This document shows, in pieces, positions 42,376 to 53,500 of a stretch of DNA of 64,000 bases. Origin of the DNA: Carposina sasakii. Taxonomy: Eukaryota; Arthropoda; Insecta; Lepidoptera; Carposinidae. Made by a program: the position numbers and the translations under genes. Under the pieces are notes generated by a model that was not told the origin of the DNA, did no database searches, and was given only the letters and a program-made list of their open reading frames with translations. Numbering within the stretch: the stretch's first letter is position 1; each line of letters opens with the position of its first letter. The stretch spans positions 1,426,001 through 1,490,000 of the forward strand of contig CP053170.1 in the NCBI GenBank assembly GCA_014607495.2, in the 5' to 3' direction.

Positions 42376-43204
42376 TTCTAAAATTAAAAGTTACCATTTA
42401 AAAAACCTGTTACTTGTATATTATGGTTTCATAAAGAATCTGATCGAAGAATGTTTAAATTGACTTTACAAGTCTGTAGGTTTTTATATTTAACAGCTTT
42501 TAGCACCATTCTTGACTAAAATGTCAACTTTGTATGCAGATATTTTAAGGTTAAGAATCCTTTAATCTTTTGCTGGCCTACATGTCATATATACACGGTT
42601 GCGTTCCTAAAATTAGGTGACCAGAATAGCAGGATCATTATGATAGATCCTATAGACACGTTCAGCTTATCAAGGCCAGATTTAAGAGATCAGTCACAAC
42701 TCGCCAGTTCGGCTCTTACCGACTCTTACGATATGCACGGGAGGAGAAGCAGCTGATGTATTCTAGTGAAGACCCGAATTAGCACCAGGTAGGACAGAAG
42801 TTAGTTGTAGGTAGAGCTAATCCGACTTAATATTATAAACGCGAAAGTTTGTGAGTATGGATGGATGGATGTTTGTTACTCTTTCACGTAAAAACGGCTG
42901 GAGCGATTTTGATAAAATTTGGTATGGAGTTAGCTGACACCCTGGATTAACACATAGGCTACTTTTTATCCCGGGAAAATATTTTTATCCCGGATAATTT
43001 CGACATTTTGTTTTTCTGCAGTCCACGGGGACGAGGTCGCGGGACTAGTAAAGAATGATTCTGACCATACTAACCATACATAGGTACCTATCTACTATAG
43101 CAGATATGACTTCACAGAAATACTATCATATGCCCAACACATTCACTGACCAATAAACCTCATACAGGTGTTAAATATCAAACTTGTAACTGTATTTACA
43201 TATA
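42376..43204. other. Intergenic with R3 and R11 copies
   Basis: R3 (reverse) is at 42610-42800. An R11 copy at 42826-43049 starts 'taatattataaacgcgaaag' and ends 'gtcgcgggactagta'. Confidence 0.5.
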
Positions 43205-43758
43205 CAGGGTGTAATAGAGGGTTATATTAAGCGAAAAGCTATAATTATACACCACTATATAATAGCCTATCTACAAAATTTGAGACTTGACATCACATGT
43301 TTATTTTTCTAAATAATATTGAGAAATTGCGGCTAAGGAGTGGAATGCACTTCCTGCCGATGTATTTCCCGAGCGGTACAACATTGGTCTCTTCAAAGTT
43401 AGAGTGAATAGGCACTTTCTAGGCAGCATCTTGCTAACATCAGGCACGATGGCGGTCAAATGTTTGCCTAGCTTATTGTATTTAAAAAAAATATATAGAG
43501 GATGTAACAAAAAGGGTATGTTAAGCGAGAAGCTATGTAAATAGCCCACTATAGAGAACCTATCCACAAAATTTGAGATCCGAAATCACATGTTTATTTT
43601 TCCCGATAGTATGGAGAATTTTTAAATATCTCAGGAATTTTCATACAATCTTGAAAAATAAAAATGTGATTTCGAGTCTCAAATTTTGGAAATAGGTTCT
43701 CTATAGTGGGCTATTTGTACAGCTTTTCGCTTAACATACCCTTTCTGTTACATTCTGT
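43205..43758. mobile_element. MITE family 2: truncated copy followed by a full copy
   Basis: A truncated copy (43205 to about 43320) and a full palindromic copy (43498-43758) are separated by about 170 bases. The spacer contains 'ctgccgatgtatttcccgag' and 'gcacgatggcggtcaaatgt', a LINE-like tail. Confidence 0.7.
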
Positions 43759-43914
43759 ATATACAAAAAGTTTAAAGTTTTCTGCGTCTATATTTTATGA
43801 ATAAAATTCATGAAGGAAAATAGTGATTGTTATCCTGCTGTTCAGACAATCAATTACAAATCACAGTTCATAATAAAGTTGTTGTGCATTATTATTCTAT
43901 TAAATATTATATCT

Positions 43915-44217
43915 ATCTTATCTTCTATTATATATATAAAATTCTCGTGTCACGGTGTTAGAAGTTAAACTCCTCCGAAACGGCTCGACCGATTTTCGTA
44001 AATCTTAGCATGCATATCGGTTAGGGTGGAGAATCGGACAACATCTATTTTTCATCCCCCTAAATGTTAAGGGTGGTCCACCCCTAAATTTTTTATTTTT
44101 TTAACAAAATTTTTTGTTTTTATTTTTTTATGATACAGCATACAAAAATACATACAACCATGAATTTTCACCCCTCTAGGATCAACCCCTTTTACAACGT
44201 TTGCCGGGTCAGCTAGT
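43915..44217 (+). repeat. R11-related repeat ending in CTAGT
   Basis: 'attctcgtgtcacggtgtta', 'aaacggctcgaccgattttc', and the end 'gccgggtcagctagta'. Typical Lepidoptera short repeat. Confidence 0.6.
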
Positions 44218-44569
44218 AAAATTATATAAAAAGCAATTACGCAATTGACGAAAAACAAAAAACCTATACAACAATAGGAAACCAACGCTTCTGTGAGGAA
44301 ATATCTGTAAATGTAGAGCTTAACACCAAACTATAATAATCTGTTAATATAGATGAGCAGGCCACCCAAAAGTGCTGCCAATAGAATTGGTTAATTAATC
44401 CGGCCTCATTTTGGGCGATGATCTTAAAAACCACAGAAATGGTTTTTGCCTAGTTATGCGCATACACACATGTGTTTCCGAAATGGGGGAGACCGGAATT
44501 GCAAGTATAGTTGCTAGATCAACGCCTGAGGAGAAATGCCCTGCGTACCTTAGTAACTATACTATACGA

Positions 44570-44640
44570 CAACCCTCCTGGCACACGCAGTCATAGAACG
44601 TTATATGACAGCGCGTGCCAGTGGCGTTGGCGTATAGTAT
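44570..44640. repeat. Compact hairpin repeat, copy 2
   Basis: Second copy of the 36535-36612 hairpin, sharing 'gcagtcatagaacgttatat' and the flanking arms. Confidence 0.75.
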
Positions 44641-44924
44641 AACAACTAATTTCTATAAAGAGCTGATCTTGTGAGATTTTTTGCATATCTCAGATTAAAT
44701 CTTCAATTTATCGATTTCATACAAAATATTAAATTAGGAATAAATAAATACCGAGATTCTTTTTGATCTCCCGTATTTAAAATGGCCGTTATAGTATATC
44801 ACGTAAGCGTTTTCTACTGTATTTGTTGTCGATAGATTGTCATATTTGTGCCCGATAAGCGGCGCTACACTCTCCCCTTTACCAACTGGGACTTATGGAA
44901 CTGGTGAAAAATGAGTATCTGGTG

Positions 44925-45234
44925 AGGGTGATTTTTGGTCATCAACGTTCCCGAAAACTACGGAATCTCCTCATCATTACGAAAATTTTTCTCCATAGAA
45001 GCATACTTGGGAAGTGTCTGGTTCCCAAGATATTAGGTTCCAAAGTTGAGTAAATAGACTGCGTTTCTCTGTATAAATGCACATAGTCGCGTAGTAAGAT
45101 TTTTTCACGAGAATTAATTAATATATGTCTATGAAAAAACTTGCATAAATACTAGACACTATAAATTTCGTCCTATCAAGTATATTTTTTTTTTTTATAA
45201 AAAAATTACATCGTTTCTTTATTGGCATAAACCA
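44925..45234 (+). mobile_element. MITE family 1 copy, right end missing
   Basis: Begins 'agggtgatttttggtcatca' and stops at 'attggcataaac'. Confidence 0.75.
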
Positions 45235-45578
45235 TTTACTAACTTAATAAAACCATGACATTCTAATAGTAAGTACGACAGAGTTATTACTGTTTTTTAT
45301 TAGACCGAGGGTGGACCAATTGACATGTAATCTGTGCTAGAATAAATATCATTTTAGCTTTATCGAAAAAAAGTAATCGAATACCTTTTTGTTATTCAGA
45401 TATCAGCCGTTCTATAGCCCATACAAATTTATAGCTACGCTTAATAACCTGATAAGACCATATATAAAACCTATTTTAATACCATACGATAAACGATTTA
45501 ATTGCTACAACGCACAAACAAAACTGTAATAAGTACTACGACCACGTCTAATAGTATTGCATTCATTTTTGGTGACTA

Positions 45579-45812
45579 CAGGGTGATATTTGGTCGTCAA
45601 TTTAGGAAAACAGCATGAACGTACGCCATCCAAAGTTTATGACTGCGTTTTTTTATGCACATGACAGGATACGAAACAAATAATTTTATATACGTCACCT
45701 TACACTATAAGTATTTCGCACGATGGACATTAACCAATTAATTCCCAGCATTAGCATAACACTTTCAATGTATAGAATACGTACCCTTCGTATTTTGGTG
45801 GCCACAAAAAAC
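45579..45812 (+). mobile_element. MITE family 1 copy, degenerate with internal deletions
   Basis: Only the ends and a few internal blocks remain: 'cagggtgatatttggtcgtc' on the left, 'aatacgtacccttcg' and 'ggtggccacaaaaaaca' on the right. Confidence 0.65.
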
Positions 45813-47299
45813 ATATAAACATAATATTATAGTTAAGCCATACCTATTTTGCATAATAATACCAACAGATAAATGCACAAGTCTAAAAATAAATACCTAC
45901 TTAGCTAACTAATTTTTAAGTTTGCACTATGAGTAGATATCTTTTCAGTTTTAATACAGAGTTTATTCTTATTGCACGTTGTGTTAAATAGTACATAATT
46001 TTATTTATTGTTTTGCAAGTTTAGTGTTTGACATTATGTGTTCTTGTAAGTTTATTATGTTACTACTAGAGGCCACTAACAACTTTATGGATTATTAGCG
46101 TTTGCCCGCGGCTCCGCTCGTGTGGATAGTGCGACCTATTCTCAGACATAGCGAATATACCTACCTACATGTAAAATTTCATAAAAATCGGTCAAGCCGT
46201 TTCGGAGGAGTTTGGTAACAAACATCGCAACGCGAGAATTCCCGTTTTTCCGCATTCGTGGGAATTTCGGAAACAATTTTTATCGGATGCCTAAATCATA
46301 AAAATAATATACTCTCCGTTAGATCATTTGTGAAAACTTCACTGTGTACAATAAAGCGTAATAATAATCATTTGCCCGCCGCCGCGCCGCGCTGTAGGTC
46401 CTGCCTGAGTTCGAATCCCGGTAGTAGCAACATTGATGTAATATACGTATGTTAACTATGTATACCTGCCGTTGCTTTAGTACCTACCCACGACACAAGA
46501 CCTTGTGTGTGACACATGTGGGACTAGGTAAATGGTCAAGTATGTAAATATTTATTTATTTTATTAAAAAAACATTCGTTGTCACTTTACACCTTGTATC
46601 TAAACTGAGCAACTAGCGGTACAATTTCAAGGAACTAAATATTTAGTGAAAGGCACTGAGATGCAAATGTTAGGGCCAGTGATTGTTTCATACTGCGCTG
46701 TACTATAAGCTAGATTATACTAGAATCCTCTTTTTAATTCGTTCATGGTCTATTGTGTTCAGTTTACATACGACATACAAACATTCATACACATAATAGT
46801 GAGAACGCTGTGAAAGTGCTTCTTTAACACCTTTTCTCTTTTCATCACATAAACACTAGCTTAAGAAAGAATATAGAAATGCACTAACCATAGTGCTGCA
46901 CTTCCTTACGTGTATGCCGTAAGAGTCGACTAAGAAAATTATAGTTCTCTCTGCAATGATGCAATGTCTCTGATCTTTTACTCCTGACGCAATTATGATA
47001 AACGTTTTTCCTGCACCATGTGTGAGCTTCTATAACTGCGCCCTATTTAGTCCTGTCCGGTATGTCCATTCTTGCGCCCCCCAAAGTCTACGCCCGTTCT
47101 ATTTACGTACTGGTAGAAACTTATTCGCGAATTCGCGCACCTGCAGTTATGGCTACTCTATTCTTGAGAACACACAGTATGTATGTGCTTACAGTGCGTT
47201 TCACGAAATAGATCTTTCGAGCTATGGCGCTGGTGCTCAGTAGGTATACATATGCGAACACTGCTACACTCTGTATTCCGAGCGTTCATTTTCTTAACG
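45813..47299. other. Intergenic with SINE-A and R3 fragments
   Basis: An R11-like end is at 46086-46250, a degenerate plus-strand SINE-A copy at about 46390-46560 (B box GAGTTCGAATCCCG), and an R3 copy at about 46880-47000. No gene recognised. Confidence 0.45.
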
Positions 47300-47985
47300 G
47301 GAGGGTAATCCGACACGACTGGAGAAGGACTCAAGGGCAGGACCAACGGCTTTACGTGCTTTCGGAAGCATTGGGTGGGAACCTAAGTGGCAATTTCACA
47401 ACATTGAAATCCATACCTTTTTAGAATAGCGCGGAAACATTGCCTATTGGAATCGTTACCGGCCGCTAGATTATTGTATCTGTGCCCGAAAAGCGGCGGT
47501 AGACTCACCACTTACCACGTGGAACTTAATAGGCTAACTGGTGAAAAGTGGGTGTATAATTTGCACACCTCTGCCCTACCTCTTTCGGGAATAATGGGCT
47601 ATTATGTATGTACGAATGTACTTATGTAAATCTAGGCCTATCTAGGCACATAATTTTTTTTTTTCACACTACACAACACATTAACCTAGTCCCACACTAA
47701 GATCCCTAAGGTCTTGTGTCGTGGGTACTAAATAACGGTATATAAATACATAGATAAGTATAGAAACATCCATGACTCGGAAACAAACATCAATATTCAT
47801 CATATCAATGTTTGCACCTACCGGGATTCGAACCCAGGATCTATGGCGTCGTAGGCAGGGTCACTACCTACTAGACCAATCGGCCGTCAAATGGAATATA
47901 CATTCAGTGGTACAGGCCTATGACAGGGATCGAACCTACTCCATACGACTTGAAGGCGCACGTCTAAAACATTGAGCCGTCACAT
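47300..47985 (-). repeat. SINE-B copy interrupted by another repeat and a SINE-A
   Basis: SINE-B halves at 47305-47410 and about 47900-47985 flank an insertion. The insertion contains a dispersed repeat ('ctgtgcccgaaaagcggcgg', shared with 44840-44930) and a reverse SINE-A copy (about 47655-47889). Confidence 0.7.
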
Positions 47986-49624
47986 ACTGTAATAATAAAC
48001 AGAATAACTATGTTACTCCAGCACGTGCACGTAAATATTATTACTTCATACAACCTGGCAGTTTCCCAAGTCCTAAACATTCAACATCAAATAGTTTTAG
48101 ATGTTGGAATACCATTATAAATAGGGCTCTCTAATCTCGTCACTAAAAAACTTCGTACAGCAGACCTATCCGCCTCCTTATTACCTAACTAGCAATATTG
48201 TATAATTTTCGCTATCGCTTTGCTTCGGCTTTGCTATTGCAAATTAGGTAATTAGGGGGCGGGTATCTTTTTTGTTACCTATGAGTATTAAGTATGTAGC
48301 TCATATACATAATCACTCATACATAAGATATGTAGTGGGTTGCCAAATTTTCTTCAGGTAAGATAATGCCTTTCCATTTGATTAAGTTTCAATGATCAGC
48401 ACTATGAACTGTCAAAATAGATAGCCGATACGGAGGCAGACCGCACGCAGAGCAAGCGTGGAGTATCATAAACGTTATATAGAACACCGGCAAGGGGATT
48501 AACGTATCTTGCAAAAGCAAAGGCAAACGTACTACTCGTATTTCATCTGTTTAATTCATCCGATAACTGCAATACCTCTTTGCGCTTGAAGTAATGCATA
48601 GGTATATGGACACGGCTGCCTTCCCGAAATAGGGTAGCCAGAAAATGCAGGATCAATGCAAAATACAGGACAAGAGATCCCTCGGCCACATTCAGCAAAG
48701 CGGGGATAGATGTAAATGATCCGCTAGTTTATCGCCAAAAAGAACGCCCCAGAGTGCCTCAGTCGACTTTCACGAATTGCACGGAAGAAAGTGCAGCTGA
48801 TGTATTCTAGTGAGCGGGGTTTCACTCAGCACAGGACAATAATGAAGTTAATTACGTTCATCTAATTCAAGACCAAGAAAGTTTTCCAATTATATTTTTT
48901 CCGAGCAATTTACCAGTCACTGCGCATCATTGACCAGCTCGTCGCACCTCATCGGACACGGTGGTAGTGTTATCGACCCGAGATAGTTGATTCTAAAGAT
49001 TCGAGATTGTTTCTTGATCTCGGGCCCTTTATTTTGTGATTTGCGACCGATCGCTCTTAAATATAACATTTGGATAGAAAGAAAGAAAGAAAGAAAGAAA
49101 TTATTTATTCAGCATTCAAAAATGTTTCACAATACAGCCAAACAGAAAAACATAATTATGCTGAAATGGACCCAGCTCAGCATACAGCTGCAGACCAAAA
49201 CAGATGGCCTGCAGCGCTGGTTTTCAGCTGGACCCGTATATTAGTGTTCCAGAATACACTATAAAATATAAATAAAATTTCAATATGGTAACTACACAAA
49301 TGCACAAGCTATTTATACAATTAACCTGCTGGTTAATTGGGTAAACTATAAAATCAAAACATAAAATCATCGATAGGATCGGGAAGTTGTAAAATTATGT
49401 AATTAAATTAGTCCTGTAGTAAAGGAGGTCTTCCCTAGAGTACATCAGCTGCATCTTCTTCCGTGCATGTCGTAAGAGTCGACTAGGCTACTCTGATGCG
49501 TTCTCTCAGGCGATAAGCTAGCAACTTGTCACTGATCATTGACATCAATCCCTGCTATGCTAAACGTGGCTATGGGATCACACTTATGACCTTGCAGTAC
49601 TGGCTATTCCATTTCGGCCGTGTG
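47986..49624. other. Intergenic with R3 copies and a tetranucleotide microsatellite
   Basis: R3 reverse copy at 48620-48840, (GAAA)n at 49077-49100, R3 forward copy at 49425-49625. Open frames here look spurious. Confidence 0.45.
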
Positions 49625-49628
49625 TATA

Positions 49629-50007
49629 CAGGGTGTTTTTTTGTGGCCACCTTTAACGAAGGGTACGTATTATATACATGAAATAAAGTAAGTTTATGCC
49701 AAAAAAAATGCTGGGAAATTTTTTTTTTTGAAGAAATTTTTTAAATTCCTTGATCGTGCGAAATTTATAGTGTCTAGTGTTTATGTTAGTTTTTTTATAG
49801 ATAAATATTAATTATTTTTCGTGAAAAAATCCTGCTACGCGCGTCTATGTGCATTTATGCAGAAAAACGCAGTCTATTTACTCAACTTTGGACCCTAATA
49901 TTTTGGAAACCAGACACTTCCCAGGTATGCTTCCATGGAGAAAAATGATCGTGATGATGAGGAGATTCCGTAGTTTTCGGGAACGTTGACGACCAAAAAT
50001 CACCCTG
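49629..50007 (-). mobile_element. MITE family 1 copy
   Basis: Full-length reverse copy with CAGGGTG and CACCCTG ends and TA flanks. Confidence 0.85.
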
Positions 50008-50065
50008 TATTTTCTTTTCTTTGCCTACCCCATCAGGGTGACTTTTATGTATCTATGTATTTACT

Positions 50066-50475
50066 AGCTACCCACCCCGGTTTCGCACGGGTGCAATGCT
50101 GATACTGTATTTGTAACCTTCCTCTGGATTCACTCTATCTTCAAAATCCGTTGCGTAATTTAAAAGATCTAAGCATATACAGGATGTAACAGAAAGGGTA
50201 TACATGTAAATAGCCCACTATAGAGAACCTATTTTCAAAATTTTAGACTCGAAATCACATGTTTATTTTCTAGATTGTATGAACATTCCTGAGCTGTTTA
50301 GGAATTCTCCATACTATCCGGAAAAATAAACATGTGATTTCGAGTTTGAAATTTTGTGGGTAAGTTCCTTTTAGTGGACTATTTACATAGCTTTTCGCTT
50401 AACATACCCCTTTTGTTACACCCTGTATAGGAATAGGAAGGACAAACAGACAGGGAAGCGACTTTGTTTTGTACT
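50066..50475 (+). repeat. R11-like repeat split by a MITE family 2 copy (50180-50425)
   Basis: The outer sequence 'agatctaagcata' before and 'taggaataggaaggacaaac' after are contiguous in the related unsplit copy at 39275-39460. This reveals the TA target duplication of the MITE. Confidence 0.8.
50180..50425. mobile_element. MITE family 2 copy
   Basis: CAGGATGTAACAGAAAGGGT at the left, TTGTTACACCCTG at the right; a near-perfect palindrome flanked by TA. Confidence 0.88.
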
Positions 50476-50524
50476 ACGGAGTATGTTATATATGTAAAAA
50501 TGGACACTATTCTGAATGTTTCAG

Positions 50525-53500
50525 GTATAATGCGCGAGAGTCAGCGCCGATTGGCCTCCGACGAGCACATGGAGCGGGGCAGGCTGGGCAGGCGCCGCGT
50601 CAGGGTCGAGCTCATTGATGGAGAGCATATCGTCGTCGAGTTAGATGTAAGTGATGCTGACTTTGTGCTATATTGTAGTTTTCTATGCTGATGCAGGACT
50701 TCATTAGAATATTATATATATCATATATTATATATAATACATATCATAATAATATACATACACTTCACAAGGTCTTGTGTCGTGGGTACTAACACGGTAC
50801 TATTCGCGAATGTTCAATAGAAATATTCGCATTCCCATTCGCATTCGCGAATATCAAAAATCTAACATTCGTTACATCACTAGTATATACGAGTAGTGCA
50901 ACACAAACATTGTAGCTAGAAAACCGTGCACCCTGTCAGGAACCTGACAGTTACATTACACGCCGCACGGTGGGCTGAAAAACGGCTTTCATAGACATAG
51001 GAATCAAAAGTGGCAAATACCGAATTTCTAATCGAATATCGCTTCTACTAGTTATTATCATATACTCAAATGATACTCGCATCAATCTGCACAAAAACAA
51101 AGGACTTATAATTTTTTTACGAAAAATTTGTATGAAGCTAGAATAAAAATTTAATTATCTCTTAAACGGCAAGGAAAACCGTAATATCCTTACAGGTAGT
51201 GTTAGTACTAATTATTTATGATTTTTTGACGTACTACAAATAACGGTTATCACTGCCGATTTTTTTTAAAAAATCATCAAAATATTTTTATTTATTTTTA
51301 CATATGAAACGGTTCCCTTTATTGTCTAACTTAAGAAAATCGATATTATGAATGTGGTTAACTCAAATGATATGAATTTATAGGTATAAAACAAGAAAAA
51401 TATAAAAAAAATGCTGTTTATTTTAAGTTACAAAAATGTTCTTAATTATACAAAATATTCAATTAAATTATAATTGAACCAAATAGTACAGTAATCTTAC
51501 ATAATTAATAAAAAAAATTGAAAAATGAGAGTGATGAAAATTCGTATTTTTTTTTACATTAGAAAGAAAGAAAGAAAAGAAGTATATTTTTCTTATATTA
51601 CGAATTTTCATCATTCTCGTTGTCGGATTCCAATTCTGAGTCAGAATCCAAGTTAGTTACATCTAAAAACTCGAACTCAGTTTCCTGAAACTGGATTAAG
51701 TCGAGAGTTTCACCAAAAAAGCTTAGTTTTCTCTTACTATCTAGCTTAGGCCTTTGTGCACTTAATAAGGGATCAGAGGAAATGACAAGCATATTTAAAA
51801 TATCTTGATTTGAATCTTGCCTGCTTCTTTTTCGCGAATGATTTTCCCGGAACCTCCTAAAATCTTTATTTCGCGACTCTGAGGCTTCTTCAGAGAGAGC
51901 CCCAATGGGCACAATGTCATTTTTCTCAATGATGTCAGCCCCGTGTATTAACAATTTATGTACGGTTGCCGACATGTAGTACCAATCGTATAATTCTACG
52001 TACTTTTCTGCCGTTTTGCGGGAAAAATCTTTGAACTTGTTCACATCGATTTTCTCGCCAGATGTTATTGCTTGCAAAATCACAGCAAATCTTTTTATGA
52101 GCTCCTCATCCAACCCGGTAATAGCTGCAGTTGTATTTGGAAACTCGAAAAACTTTCGTGCGGTATTGCCATCATTGGTGGTTCCCGAGCCCTGTTTTAC
52201 TATATCAATCAACAGATTGAGCTCATCTTTAAATTTGTCCTGAATGTGTTTTTTTCTTGTCTGCAACATTTCTTTGTGCTCATTACTTCTCGCTGCCCAC
52301 TGTTTGAAGTCAAGCCTGTACGCAATATGTAACAGACATTCCATGCAATTTATACGGGCGTGTAAGGATGACAAACCAAATTCATATACGTCAGAACACA
52401 CAGTCTTCGAAGTTACAACATCTAATCGGTTCATTTCTGTTGGTTTTGCTAAGCACAGGTAGCACGATGCGTTTGATCTGGCTTCAGAAAGGTACGTGCA
52501 GACTTTAGCGTCGATCATTGTCATCATTAGATGATGAGTCACCCTGTTATTATTACTGCTCTCTGTGGGGATAAGATCCTTAATTTCATCATCCATTTGT
52601 CTTTTGTGATCAATTACAACTGCTTCACTCTCTTTTACAAAAGTAAACTGGACTGGACGACAATACAAAGCTGAGCATGGTTTTGGGTTCGTCCATAAAG
52701 TATTATCTCCATCTGTCAGTTTTAGTGGGACCAAAGAGGTCATAAAAATGCTGGAATCATCCTGCTCGCCCTCCATTTTCTGCTTGTACCGGCTTTGGTT
52801 GGAGGCACCATCAAATCCCCACTTGGATATCAGCTTTAGCTGCTTATTTTGCACATCGTCAGAAAGACTTTGAAGAATCCTCGTCACTGTGATGTCCAGT
52901 AAAGCTTGAAGTGTAATTCGAGCCGATGAATCCGTAACTGACACTGATTGATTCGGAGGGTAGCAACTAAGCTTAGTTTGTTGCACTTTGTAGTAAGATG
53001 GATATATATCATTAGCACCTTCGCGAATGGCAGCCTCTCGCAATGTAATATATTGCCACTTTGATAGTTTTAGTGAAAGAAGCAATCCAAGCGCTTTCTC
53101 TGCTGTAAAAACCACTTTTTTCACTGGTTTTTTAAGCGTCTCACTAATTGTAGCCGCTGCTTCAGGATTTTTCATCATATATTCGATCACTGAAGCGATA
53201 TCTCCATGCCCTTCTTCTTTTAAACGTGCTGCAGCTGCATAGGCCAATTCACTGGAATCTTCGCTTGTATGGTCATCAGATCTTCTCTTTTTCTGTTTGT
53301 TTCCTAGATCTTCAAAGGGTTTTCGGGACCTTTTTGTCATTGTCCCAACAGACGATGATGTTACTGCACTAACGGACGATGACGTCGACGGTTCTTGAGA
53401 GATGGTGTGTATATCATCAATAGTTTCTCGATTAACCAAAGTTTGCACACAACTTGGCCAATCAATATTTGCTTGCAGCCAATTTCCGTACAGTCTTCTG

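Noticed and set aside
49070..49264. Lys-rich small protein
   Set aside because: The frame starts in a (GAAA)n microsatellite and shows no domain or splice context.
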